64,000 bases of DNA, from NCBI GenBank assembly GCA_029582165.1, contig CM055889.1, forward strand, positions 16,041,341 to 16,105,340, written 5' to 3'. The stretch comes from Portulaca oleracea (lineage: Eukaryota; Streptophyta; Magnoliopsida; Caryophyllales; Portulacaceae). Positions 45,878-56,730 of the stretch are shown here, in pieces (the first letter of the stretch is position 1; each line of letters begins with the position of its first letter). Below the pieces are notes generated by a model that had not been told where the DNA came from, ran no database searches, and was given only the letters and a program-made list of their open reading frames with translations. A program made the translations under genes and the position numbers.

Positions 45878-46447
45878 TCAGTCCCCCGGCATTTCCCCAG
45901 TCACCTTAAAGTTAACTATGTCAGCAAACCATGGCTCTACTCCTATGCTAAGAATACATTCATAAGGAAAACTAGCATCAATAGGAGTTTCTTTCTCATT
46001 TTCAAGTACTATTCTAGAGAGATGGTCTGCTACTGGATTTTCAGCCCCTTTTCTATCCCTAATTTCACAATCGAACTCCTGGAGCAATAACACCCACCTA
46101 ACAAGTCTCGGTTTTGATTCTTTCTTTTCCATAAGGTATCGAATAGCTGAGTGATCTGTATAAACAACGACCTTAGCACCAAGCAAGTAGGGTCGAAACT
46201 TTTCAAACGCATACACTACAGCTAAGAACTCCTTTTCAGTCACATTGTAATTAGATTGGGCCTCATTGAGTGTGTGACTAGCATAGTGAATCACTACCGG
46301 TTTCTTATCAATGCGTTGACCAAGCACAACACCAATCGCGAAATCAGATGCGTCACACATCAACTCAAACGGCTCTCCCCACATGGGAGGCTTGAGAATA
46401 GGAGGTGATATTAAGGCATCTTTAAGTGTATTAAGGCCTTCAAGCAT
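45878..46447 (-). pseudogene. Athila RNase H
   Basis: [17 protein letters not shown], then [33 protein letters not shown] and [11 protein letters not shown] show the Asp-Glu-Asp-Asp pattern of Ty3 RNase H. It overlaps in a different frame with the end of the RT (46680-46411), so a frameshift separates them. Confidence 0.88.
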
Positions 46448-47718
46448 TCATCAGAAAAGTCAAAACTCACCTCCTTGGCCAATAAGGCAGATAGAGGTTT
46501 GGCAATCTTGCTAAAGTCTCTAATAAATCGACTATAGAATCCAGCATGTCCTAAGAAAGACCTAACATCCTTCACACAAGTTGGGGGGGTCAAGTTTCTA
46601 ACTAGGTCAATTTTAGCTTTATCCACCTCAATTCCATCCCTCGAAATCACGTGGCCTAAGACTATACCCCTCTGTACCATGAAATGGCAATTTTCTCAGT
46701 TGAGAGTCAAATTTCTATCTTTGCAACGACTCAAGACTCGATTCAAGTTATTCAAACAAGCATCAAAAGTAGTGCCAAATACAGAAAAATCATCCATGAA
46801 GATCTCGACACAATCCTCAACAAGGTAAGAGAAAATAGACACCATGCACCGCTGAAAAGTGGCGGGGGCGTTACAAAGTCCGAAAGGCATCCTACGGAAA
46901 GCGAACGTCCCAAATGGACAGGTAAACGTATTTTTCTCCTGATCACAAGGAGCTATCGAAATCTGAGTGTACCCCGAATACCCATCTAGAAAACAGTAAT
47001 AATCATGTCCCGCCAACTTCTCTAGCATCTGATCCATGAAGGGTAATGGGAAATGGTTTTTTCTCGTGTCCTTGTTAAGCTTTCTGTAGTCAATACACAC
47101 TCTCCATCCCGAAGGAATACGGGTCGACACTAACTCACCCCTCTCGTTCTCCACAACAGTCAGACCCGTCTTTTTAGGGACCACATGTATTGGACTAACC
47201 CACTTACTGTTATAATCTCATTATCTAGCCACTTCAAAATTTCTTTCTTGACCACCTCTTTCATTTGGGGATTGAGTCTCCTTAAAGGATCCCTATGGGC
47301 CACGCTATTGTCTTCCAAGAATATCATATGCTGCACGATAGATGGACCAATTCTCCTAATGTCTCCAAGCGTCCATCCCAAAGCTCCCTTATTTACCCTA
47401 AGAACCTCAATCAGCTTAGTCTCTTGATCCTCACCTAGGTTAGAAGCAATGATAACCGGGTAGGTTTCACTAGGGCCAAGGAACACATACTTCAATTCAG
47501 ATGGAAGAGGTTTAAGTTCAAGGGTTCTAGAAGATGGTGGCTCAGGCTCTACTGTTTCAGGCACATTTTGGGAGGCAAACAATGATTCATACAACTCACC
47601 ATCGAAAACATCAGAATCACATAATGAAGTCACACAATCTGGGTCAAATCCTAACTCAACAAGCTCATCCACACTAGAAATGGAGCGTGGCGCGGTGGGG
47701 ATACTGATGATTTTAGCT
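46411..47718 (-). pseudogene. Athila reverse transcriptase and upstream pol
   Basis: From 47718 the minus strand reads KIISIPTAPRSISSVDEL, then LGWTLGDIRRIGPSIVQHMI. After a frame break, RT follows: GWRVCIDYRKLNKDTRK, FLDGYSGYTQI, RMPFGLCNAPATFQRCM and the catalytic FMDD (46789-46800), ending HVISRDGIEVDKAKID and FLGHAGFYSRFI at 46680-46411. FMDD replaces the usual YMDD. Stops near 47160 and 46690 and one frameshift inactivate it. Upstream codons continue at 48668 across the solo LTR. Confidence 0.88.
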
Positions 47719-48667
47719 TGAGTCGGAACTTTGATGCAACAATCGGACAAAACTTTAACAATAAAAGAAAGATATGACCTTGTGGCTAGGTAATCCACAA
47801 CCCAAAGGCCTAACACTCTACAATGATTATCAAAGGTAATCCACTAAATAATCACAAGGAATGACTTGCTAGCACCACCATCCACAAATGGAATAGGTAA
47901 GAACAAGATTTTTGAGAGAGAACAAGGGATAAGCCCTAACAATGCTTAAGCATTACAGTGATCTTCAGCAAAAACTTCTTAACAATGCCAAGGGAGGGGG
48001 TATATATAGGAATGGGGGAAAAAAACAAAATGCAGCGTTTTGTCTCAAAATCACACGTAAACCAGTTTCGTCACGGGCATTACGGCTGTCGTCACGGGTG
48101 TGACGACCTGGGCGAGCAGGGTCACGGGCGCGACGGAGCTTCCGGAACAAAAAATGAAACTGCTGTGAGTCGTCACGGGCGTGACGATATGGGCAGTTTT
48201 CTGCCGACTTCAAACGCGCATAACTTCTTCATCCGGACTCCGTTTTAGGCCCGTAAGATATTTATGGAAAGCTCTCGGTGTGTACTTTAAGCTCCCAAAA
48301 TTTGAGAACCATCGGAGTTATATTGAAAGAGTTATGATCCAAAAGGTAAAGGCGTGTCCATTCCGACAACCCATGTTAACCCGTTTGCGTTTATTCTTGC
48401 CGAAGGACTTCAAACCCTTTTAAAGGCCCCAAGTAGGTCCCGATGAGGACCCGTAGCTCCACTCCCATGGTCCGGGGTCCCACTTGAAGTGGATACCACA
48501 CCCGGTGATGACCCGAATACGCCTCCAAGGTCCCGGGTCCACCTTGAAATGGACTCCACACCCGTCCTCGGAGCTATTTTCATTGTGTTTCGTGGAGGGG
48601 GTGCGGGAAGGCTTGGAGACCAGTGATTTCGAGGTTCGGGCCCCATCCCGATACGCTCCAAGAAACA
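47719..48667 (-). mobile_element. Solo LTR in Athila pol, about 949 bp
   Basis: Minus-strand TGTTTCTTGGAGCG begins at 48667. The other end reads GACTCAA at 47719-47718. TTAGC occurs at 48668-48672 and 47713-47717, so the TSD (GCTAA on the minus strand) is one base from the expected CA. Removing the LTR plus one TSD restores the Athila codons for DFAKIISIP. A TATA box (TATATATA, 48001-48008) is centred in the LTR. No interior or second LTR remains. Confidence 0.8.
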
Positions 48668-49906
48668 TTAGCAAAGTCAGAATCATCACTATCCCCAAAA
48701 TCACTCACCCAATTCAAAGCATGACACTCTCGCTTATCAAAGCCTAAGGGATACTTCTGCAAATCAAATATGTTCAGTTCCATGGTCAAGTTCCCAAAGG
48801 TCAATTTCATTCTCCCGTCCTTACAATTAATTCAAGCATTGGACGTGGCGAGGAAGGGTCTACCTAGAATGACAGGTATCTCGTCACGGGTACTATGAAC
48901 CCTAGCTGTCTCTAACACGACAAAGTCTACGGGAAAATACAAAGGTTCCAACTTGGATCAGCACATCCTCAACTACCCCTTTAGGTACCCTCGTAGACCG
49001 GTCGGCTAATTGAAGAACCATTCTAGTAGGTTTTAGCTCCCCCAAGCCTAAAGTCTCATAAACATGTAAGGGTAACAGGTTGACACTCGCCCCTAGGTCA
49101 AGCAAGGCTCTATCGATTTGGGTATCCCCGATGGTGATAGAAATGGTCGGGCATCTTGGGTCTTTATACTTCACCGGAACTTGACTAGACAAGATTGAAC
49201 TCACATTAGAAGCTAAGAAAGCTTTTTTAGGGACTTGGGTTGCTCTCTTAGTAGTGCACAACTCCTTAAGAAACCTAGCATAGGACGGGCACTGTTGGAT
49301 AGCATCTAACAAAGGCATATTGACCTTAACCTGAGAGAAGGTTTCTCTAATCTTTTCTAGGTACTTCTGGTCCTTATTCCCCCTTAACCTTTGAGGAAAA
49401 GGTGGGGGAGGCTTGTATGCCACATGTGGTAAAGGACTAGACACGGGAAGTACTCTAGGTAAAGTCTTGACGCTCGGAGGCTCAACTAAGTTAGTTGGCC
49501 TCTCCTCTTCGTATGGCTCATCCTCAACTGATACTAGCTCATCACTAGGTCCAACACTCACAGGTTGTTTTCTAGGCAAGTCTGAAGGTGATTCCTGAAC
49601 CCTATTATCTACTTCCTTCCCGGACCTAAGAGTAATTACCGCATTAAGGCCTCTAACCTGGTTCGGGTCATAAGAGGACGAACTAAAGGCTTGCCCATTG
49701 GGGTTTGCCTCCGGTTGTCCAGGGAATGTACCCCTATCCCTGTTAGACATCATTAGTTGAGCGACACTCTCATCCAATTGTTTCATCATTTTTGCCATAT
49801 CACTCATGGAAAGCTGAACCACTTTCAAAGCAGACTCTAACTCCTTATACTTTTCTATCCCCCTTGTCCTCACTTTCGTACCCCGGTGGAGGTCAGGTAT
49901 GGGCAA
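48668..49906 (-). pseudogene. Athila gag C-terminus, protease and linker
   Basis: The long ORF 49906-48902 includes LKVNMPLLDAIQQCPSYARF-like sequence (VNMPLLDAIQQCPSYARFLK), KYKDPRCPTISITIGD and the protease active site ALLDLGASVNLLP. The linker MKLTFGNLTMELNIF then DFANV follows at 48810-48668. A DLGAS active site is normal for Athila. The protein is cut at 48667 by the solo LTR. A stop separates protease and linker. Confidence 0.88.
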
Positions 49907-50352
49907 CTTGAGGATGAATGGTCTGCCATCAAGGCGCTTGATAAGCCGCCTGAGGGGGTGGTCTAGGCTGGACCTGGGGTTGGTGAGGAGGAGGTGGGTT
50001 TCCTTGGAAACCTCCTCCTTGGTGCGTTGGTGGCCTCAAGACATTCTGATTGTCCGGCCCAAAAGATAAGAAAGGGTGTTTTTGCACCCCGGGAAATTGG
50101 TAGGGCCGGTACTGATTGAACATAGCATTAACATTTTCCACATTGGAAGACACATGTTGCATATATAAAGGGAAGTTAGCATATACATGATCTGGTCCCT
50201 GACACCAAGCACAAATCAAAGGAGATTGAGGGGTCGGAGAAATGGGTCACTCTAAAGAATTCACTTGTGCACAAGGCTGAGTCTTAGAAGATGCAAGTTG
50301 TTGTTGGGCTAAGGTTTTTATCATGTTTTCCAAGGAAGCAAACCTAGCCTCG
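49907..50352 (-). pseudogene. Athila gag middle with decayed zinc knuckle
   Basis: Minus strand from 50352: RFASLENMIKTLAQQQLASS, then CAWCQGPDHVYANFP (a C-x2-C-x4-H knuckle with the last Cys lost) and a Pro/Gln-rich linker. Gag N-terminal codons continue at 51210 beyond the solo LTR. Confidence 0.8.
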
Positions 50353-51209
50353 TGTTGGGAATGTCCCGACAATGTTCGATATACACGGAGATTAAACCAA
50401 AGTAATATAGTAATTATATGTCTTGCTAGAGACCTATATAATTAGTAATTAAATATGTTTAATTACAACTATATTATTTGATCCTACTGGGTCACACAAG
50501 TCAGTGCCCTGGAACAATGTATGTAACCTAAGTAATACTGTATTACGTTTAGAAAAGTTGGAAACTGATTTCTGTGAGAAATCAGCCCAACACGGACCGA
50601 ATAGGGTTCAACAGGGACTGTGTTGACCCAACACGGTCCATGTTAAGATACCACGGTCCGTGGTGTCTATGGGCCGAATTAATGGGCTTTCTGGAGGCCA
50701 ACACGGACCGTGTTGTTTCAACACGGACCGTGTTGGGCCTAAAAATTCTGCCGTCGCGTTAAGTCGACCCTTTAGGGTTTTGAATCCTCTCTCTAGGTTT
50801 TCTAAACACTATATAAAGGGATCTCTGGGAGATATTATTCCACACCAACTGCCTGAGACTCTTAGAGAGATACCTGGGTGATTTCTTGAGTTCCTCTCTC
50901 CTTTAGTTTTGCAGTTCTAGTTTCAGGAAACATTATTTGTTTCCAAAACAATCTCACATACATCTTAGATTGAGATTCGTCTCAATCGGGTCGATCTAGC
51001 AGTCGGGTTCCCGGAGTGCTGCGTGGACTTTCAGCAGAGGATTTCAGCATTGGAATCTCGAAGGTCAACCTCTTCATCGGCCAGATTAGCGATCAGGTAT
51101 AATTTCTAAAGCCTCTGCAATTGTTGTGATTGATTGTTTTATAAATGTTATGAATATTCCGCCAATTAATCTGTATCTGTTTAGGAAATAGATAACCTAA
51201 AACCTAACA
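50353..51209 (+). mobile_element. Solo LTR in Athila gag, 857 bp, TSD CCTCG
   Basis: TGTTGGGAATG...ACCTAACA with exact CCTCG on both sides (50348-50352 and 51210-51214). Removing it restores the gag codons for TRYEARFASLEN. The TATA box is CTATATAAAG at about 50808-50817. Four or five copies of the near-palindrome CAACACGGACCGTGTTG lie upstream of it (50587-50736). TGTTGGGA/CCTAACA ends suggest a Copia-type LTR, which I cannot confirm. Confidence 0.88.
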
Positions 51210-52080
51210 CCTCGTACCTCGTACTCTCACTCACGACGTGAACTCCCCCTTTTGCATTGGACAAATGCGCTCCTATGGACTCATCCCGAGTGTTCCCCCA
51301 TTGCATAACTCGCTCGGACATGCTCTCTAAGAAGTCCCACGCTTCTTCCGCTGTCTTATCCGTAAATCCCCCTAAACACATGGACTCTAAAGTCACCCTG
51401 GTCTCTTGATCTACCCCTTCATACACTATTTGGCACAGTCTCACAAGGTCAAAACCATGATGAGGGAATTGGGATAACAGATTTTTGAATCTCTCGAAAG
51501 CTTTCCAATAAGGCTCCCCTTTATCTTGCCTAAACTTCAAAATCGAATTTCTCAACTGAACAGCTAAAGAGTTGGGGAAGTACCTTTTCATAAACACTTT
51601 TAAAAAGCTATCCCAAGAGTTTATTGACCCCGGCTTAATGCTATACATCCATCGTTTGGCGGAATCACGCAAGGCGAAGGGCAAGTACTTCAACAAGACA
51701 TAATCTAATGGCACTCCTGGGGGTGTGACCATACTAAGGTATTCCTTGTACTGCCTAGGGTTGAAGGTAACCCCTGGAGGTAAGATTGGTAATACGAAAC
51801 AGGATGGAGGCGGGTCGTATGAAGGGTAGAGCTGGTCGCTCAAAGTCACCCTTGGTTCTTCCTCACCCATGCTAGGCGAGTCAACTAAAGGCACTTCTAA
51901 TCTAACCAGTCTATTGGTTTGGGGAATGCGAACCCATCCTAAAGGTCGACGCACCTTCTCTCTTTTTGGTTTTTCTATTTTTCAATTTTTAGTGGTTTTA
52001 ACTCAACTTAAATCTATCAAGCAAATAACTATTTACACTATGCACAAACAAACCAATAACCTAATTTCCCAAATAACGCC
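51210..52080 (-). pseudogene. Athila gag N-terminal domain
   Basis: Minus strand from about 51954: MRRPLGWVRIPQTNR, a proline-rich region, then the retrotransposon gag core YLPFALRDSAKRWMYSIKPGSINSWDS, MKRYFPNS, RQDKGEPYWKAFERFKNLLSQFPHHGF and VDQETRVTLESMCLGGF. The core is uninterrupted to the solo LTR at 51209. It would form the capsid. Confidence 0.88.
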
Positions 52081-52099
52081 ATCCCCGGCAACGACGCCA
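52081..52099 (-). promoter_or_regulatory. Athila primer-binding site (tRNA-Asp type)
   Basis: The minus strand reads TGGCGTCGTTGCCGGGGAT, one base inside the LTR. It differs by one base from the common TGGCGCCGTTGCCGGGG primer site of Athila/Tat elements. Confidence 0.88.
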
Positions 52100-52100
52100 T

Positions 52101-53333
52101 TGTTCAGTTGTAATTTTTTGTGGTTTTAAGTAGGGTTGTCGGTCTCAGGGATTGGTGTCTGGATTGTTAGGTTCTATGGCTTGTTAATAGTTTTCCCAAA
52201 GCAGAAAGCAGTAAATCAAGTAAAATAAGCAATTAAAACTATTCTAATCATGCATCATATCTAGACTAATCATCTACCAAAAGCAATCAAAGCACATTCT
52301 AGAAAGCAATAAAGCATGAACAAGGCAATTAGCACTAAAATCTATCAAATAACTTGGATATCAAAGCAAATGAAAACTAGAGATTATACCTTTGATGATC
52401 TAAACTTCGCTTGAATCCTTCTACTTGAGCTTCCTCCCGAACAAATAAGAAAGCGTGAATTGGATTACTAAGGATCCTCAAATTCCCACTTTAGAGTGAA
52501 ATTTGTTACCCTTAATCCTCCTCCTCACTAAAAGTTGGATTTGGTGTTTTTGTGGCTAATCTAGAACAATCAAGCAAGAAATTCTAAATGAAAGCATTAA
52601 AGAAGCAATAGACAATGAATAAAAACCTCGAAATGGATTTATTGAAATTGATTACAAAGTAGCTTGAAGAACAAACTAAGGAAAACCTAGGAGAGAGAAA
52701 AGAGCATTCAACTTGAAAACATTAAAAGCTAATTAACAATAACTTAGAACTAGGTTAAAAGACTACTACTACTAAATTCGCAGCTGAGAGTATATATAAT
52801 AAGCCCAATTTGTTACACAAAATGCATCACTTCAATCCCCAATTAAACATAGGAAAACAGGGTGACTCGGGCGAGTCACCCCCTGACTCGGGCGAGTTAG
52901 GCTTCTGGCCTACTGGAAATGTCATTTTGGCCGGACTTCTTCAGCTGAACAGACAGGCGACTCGGGCGCGCCGTACATATGACTCGGTCGAGTCGATGTT
53001 CTGGTCTCGTTCCTATACTTAGCCAAATTTCTTGAGTTTGCTGGCAACCCTCAGAGGCTTGACTCGACCGAGTCAGGGGGCGAGTCAGCCTTCTGACTTC
53101 CCTTCTCCTTGGCTCGATTGAAGTTGGCAAGTTTATTTCCTTCAAGGCCCTCAGATGGTTGCTTCTGCTTCCTCTCTTTGATGCATTTTGCTCCACTTTT
53201 AGCTCCATATTGGCTCAATCTCCCGATTTCCTATAAAACTGGAAAAACCTCATAACTAACATACTATAAGAGGTTAGAACAGGTAAAAACTCCCTAATAA
53301 AGAGAAGTATTCGGCTCAAAACGAGACCGAACA
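52101..53333 (-). repeat. Athila 5' LTR, 1233 bp
   Basis: On the plus strand it starts TGTTCAGTTG and ends GACCGAACA, so the ends are inverse copies (TGTTC...GAACA). The minus-strand TATA box (TATATATA) lies at 52792-52799. Near-palindromes of the type TGACTCGGGCGAGTCA occupy 52861-53090, upstream of the TATA box. L1 sequence begins immediately at 53334. Confidence 0.8.
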
Positions 53334-55010
53334 CTTATCCTTTGGTCTACATATTTTCTCCCATGAGATCATGGGCATTGAGGACCCATATTGACTATCA
53401 TGAGGTCTTTTCTTGTAGTTGGTACAGTCATAGGTTTTTCCCCCGGCTCAGTGAGTCCCTTCTTCCGTGATGGCTATCATATCCCATTTAAGTTGGGTAC
53501 TTTTTTCAGAGGAATTCTTCTAGAAAAAGTTTCTATTTACTTGATCTACACGATCACAAGTGGATTTGGGCATAAGGAAGAATTGCATAGTATGTGTTGG
53601 GAGTGATTCCAAGTTTGATTGAATAAGAATTGTTCTCCTAGCTTTCGATACGGAGTTAGCTTTCCAGTTAGAGAGTTTCTTTGAGGCTTTTTCTAAAATA
53701 GATGATAACATTTCTATTCTCTTAGTACCGGTAATGAACGGTCAACCGAGGTATTTACCCAAGGATTCTTTGGTGGGGATATTAAAGATTCCCTTTGCGC
53801 GAACAGTGTATCTGGTCGTAGCTTTTGAAGAGAAAATCATTGTGGACTTGTGAAAATTGATCAATTGACCAGACTGTTCACAGAAATTGTCCAGTATAGA
53901 TTTAAGGTTTTTGCAAGCTGATTCAGTCCCTTTACAAAAAATGAGACTGTCATCAGCAAAAAGCAAACACTGAATGTTCATTCCTGACGTACATATCTTA
54001 ATTCCCAATTCCTTTTTTTATCTTGACTTTGCTGAACTAGGGATTGGATTAGGACTTCCATACATAAAAGAAACAAGTAAGGGGAAAGTGGGTCCCCTTG
54101 TCTAAGCCCTCTTGTTGGTTTGATTAGTCCACAAGGCTGGTCATTTACTAATACTGAGTAGGAAACAGAAGAGATGCACTTCATTACCCAGTTTGTCCAT
54201 ATTGGAGGGAATCCCACTTGATCTAGGGTTATTTTTAGGAAGTTCCATTCTACCCAGTCATAGGCTTTTTCCATATCTAATTTCAAAGCAACCCACGGCT
54301 TAGCAGTTGTAGATTGTTTGAATTTATGCATTATTTCATGGGCCATAAGCACATAGTCATGAATTTGTCTATTTGGAACAAAGGCACTTTAAAAAGGACT
54401 TATGATATTATCCAGTATCGGTTTAAGCCGATTGGCCATAATTTTTGCTATGATCTTATAAAGAGTATTATAAAGACTTATTGGTCTAAATTGGTTGGGA
54501 AGAGTAGGATCTTCCACTTTAGGGATAAGAGCAATAAAGGTATGATTAACTTCTTTGAGCAGTTTTCCAGTGCGGAAAAAATCATTTATGGCTGTAGAAA
54601 TATCATTACCAATAATATGCCAGTATTTTTGATAGAAAATTGCGCCAAACCCATTCGGTCCTGGCGCTTTAGCAGGGTCCATTTGATCAATTGCATTTTT
54701 AATTTCTTTGTCTGTAACCATGGTTGCAAGTTGTTTGGCTTGCTCTGTTGTGATCTTAGGTAAGGTCAGGAAATTAATATTTGTGACCGACTTAGAAGTT
54801 TTGAATCTTGAGGAAAATTCCTCAATGAAGCGATCCTGAATTTGTTGCTCATTCTAGATCCAAACACCAGAGGGGTCCTTAATACCAGATATTAAAGATT
54901 TCTTTTTTCTAAATGTGATTGATTTATGGAAGAACGATGAACTACGATCCCCTTCTTTCAACCACCGTTTGCGGCTGAATTTTCCCCAGTACTTTTGGTT
55001 AAAAAGTAAC
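53334..55010 (-). pseudogene. L1 LINE, middle segment: reverse transcriptase
   Basis: From 55010 the minus strand reads QKYWGKFSRKRWLKEGDRSS, then the RT: DQMDPAKAPGPNGFG, LLKEVNHTFIALIPKVEDP, NQFRPISLYN (54721-54389), then a stop. VALKLDMEKAYDWVEW and RGLRQGDPLSPYLFLLCME follow (54352-53978). After a frameshift comes the catalytic LLFADDSLIFCKG (FADD at 53949-53960), then ARRTILIQSNLESLP and SWEKICRPKDK at the Athila boundary. About 40 extra codons of unfamiliar sequence lie at roughly 53370-53490. This is the classic plant L1 RT. Upstream sequence is at 63810-64000 and downstream at 37566-39170. Confidence 0.9.
55006..55010. repeat. TSD of the gag-only element (GTAAC)
   Basis: GTAAC at 55006-55010 is repeated at 63810-63814, directly outside the two LTRs. 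Confidence 0.92.
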
Positions 55011-56167
55011 TGTAAACACAAATTTCGAGTCTAAAATAAATAAAGACAGGAAATTGAGAAACAAAATAATTTGTATTAATATTTGAATGTATGCGGGTAC
55101 AATCTCTGTATTAAATACAATAAAGTAATCCTCTGATTCGATCTCCTGAAATTTACGTGAGTCGAAGGCGTGAACGCTTGATCTCGATCTTGAATGTAGG
55201 TCTAGCTGAAGAACTGTGTAGCAGTTCTTGAGCTGAAGGTCTTGAGCGTTGATCTCCTTTGTGCTTGAAGGTTGTCCGTTTGCAGGTTGATTGTTGGTTG
55301 CAGTTCTTCAAGTTCTTGGATGCGAGGGCTTGAGTGCTTGGTCTCGATCGATGAACTAGATGAAGAAGATGACTGCAGTTTTTGATATGAAGAATAGAAA
55401 TGATGATCCTCTGATTCGATCTCCTTGAGTCTTGGATGAGTCGAGGGCGCGGACGCTTGATCTCGATCTCGAACGCACGTTTAGCTGAAGAATTCTTGCA
55501 GTAGTTTTACAGGTTCTTAGATGCGAGGGCTTGAGTGCTTGGTCTCGATCGATGAACCAGACGAAGAAGATGACTGCAGTCTTTGATGTGAAGAACAGAA
55601 GTTGTTGAACTAGCAGGCAATGGTCCTTGGCGCTTGATAGCTGGAGGTCGCTTGTAGTTCGATCTTCTGAAGGCTTTGCAGGTCTTGCTGAAGAACTCTG
55701 AATCAGTTCTTGATCTTGACGCGGTAGAGGCTTGAAGACTCGATCTTGAGCTTTCGCAGACTTCGATCCTTGGCGCTTGATAGCTGGCAGTTTGATCTTC
55801 TGAAGCCTCTAGAGCAGAATGTCGAATGTCGTCGGGGGTAGATTGCAGTGTGTGTTGAAAATTAGGAAGAAAACCCCTATTTATAGGCTCTGGAGGCCTA
55901 GGGTTACCTAAGGTTTCAGTCGGCTTTGGGCTTGGGCCCAAATTAATAATTATATCTTTAATTTTAAATAAAGAAATAATTATGATTTTCTGCATCATAA
56001 TTGACACGTGTCACGACGCTACTGGCCATGATACATTTCCATTTAAAATTTAATTAAATGGACCGCCGTAATTAATTTTACACGTGGCGGATAATAATTA
56101 GCCGAATATATTTATTTATTTTCCACGTGTCATTTTCTGATTTGTCGATAAATTTTTGCCTCCTATA
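55011..56167 (-). repeat. 3' LTR of the gag-only element
   Basis: 1157 bp. It differs from the 5' LTR mainly by deletions of about 18 and 10 bp and scattered substitutions. The TATA box (minus strand CTATAAATAGGGG) lies at about 55874-55887. The outer base is changed (TA instead of TG at the minus-strand start). Confidence 0.9.
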
Positions 56168-56184
56168 GATGCCCCCTTCGAGAG
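56168..56184 (-). promoter_or_regulatory. Polypurine tract of the gag-only element
   Basis: The minus strand reads CTCTCGAAGGGGGCATC directly before the 3' LTR. Confidence 0.75.
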
Positions 56185-56317
56185 TCAGCCGCGGACACGA
56201 ATCTTGAGTGTTTGAAGCGGTTGAGTCTCGAATATTTAAGGACAATATTTTTATATCACAACTTTTCAGTTTGGATAAAATTTTATCAGAAATTCAATCG
56301 GATAAAATTTTTTGGCA

Positions 56318-56450
56318 GTTGGAGTTGGAGTTGGAATTGGAGTTGGAGAAGGAGTTGGAGTTGAAGTTGGAGTTGGAGTTGGAATTGGAGTTTGAGTTTG
56401 AGTTTGAGTTTGAGTTTGAGTTGGAGATGGTAATGGTGATGGAGTTGGAG
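56318..56450. repeat. (GTTGGA)n / (GTTTGA)n hexamer repeat
   Basis: About 22 six-base units, mainly GAGTTG and GAGTTT variants. The long Glu/Leu and Ser/Asn ORFs across it are repeat artefacts. Confidence 0.9.
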
Positions 56451-56730
56451 ACTTGACTAAGAATTCTAGTAGTATCCTGAAACTTGGCCAATCAGATACT
56501 ATATAAACGCACCGTCCTCACCTCTTCCATTCATCTGCTGTTCCTCGTTTTCTCCCTGGATCTGCTTTTTCTTTCTATTCTTCTTCTTTTTTTTCATATA
56601 ATTTGACCTTTTCTTTTTCATGTTCAATTTTTTTTTTGCCATCTTTTCGGTACAGGGAGCTGAGATTAATTGTCATCGTGTGCTTGAAGTTGTCCTTCGT
56701 CATCGTCACAATCTTGCTTACTCCGCTGAC

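Larger units (their letters stand above)
39171..53333 (-). mobile_element. Athila-type Ty3/gypsy retrotransposon, 3' LTR missing, with nested insertions
   Basis: On the minus strand the order is 5' LTR (53333-52101), Asp-type primer site, gag, protease, RT, RNase H, integrase, spacer, and an Athila env-like ORF, then a spacer ending near 39171 at L1 sequence. The wide GAG/POL set, the TGGCGTCGTTGCCGGGGAT primer site and the extra 3' ORF identify the Athila lineage. No 3' LTR is visible, so the left end was lost. Two solo LTRs (47719-48667, 50353-51209) and a MULE (43158-44620) lie inside. Removing the first two restores the Athila frame exactly. Several in-frame stops remain. Confidence 0.9.

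Noticed and set aside
48410..48747. Overlapping ORFs at 48410-48747 on both strands
   Set aside because: They fall in the GC-rich U3 of the solo LTR (47719-48667); no domain, and explained by base composition.
55507..56007. 166-codon minus-strand ORF and its twin at 63137-63406
   Set aside because: Both lie within the LTRs of the gag-only element and simply repeat because the LTRs repeat. No domain is seen.
56208..56491. Glu/Leu-rich and Ser/Asn-rich ORFs on both strands
   Set aside because: Both are readings of the same (GTTGGA)n hexamer repeat.
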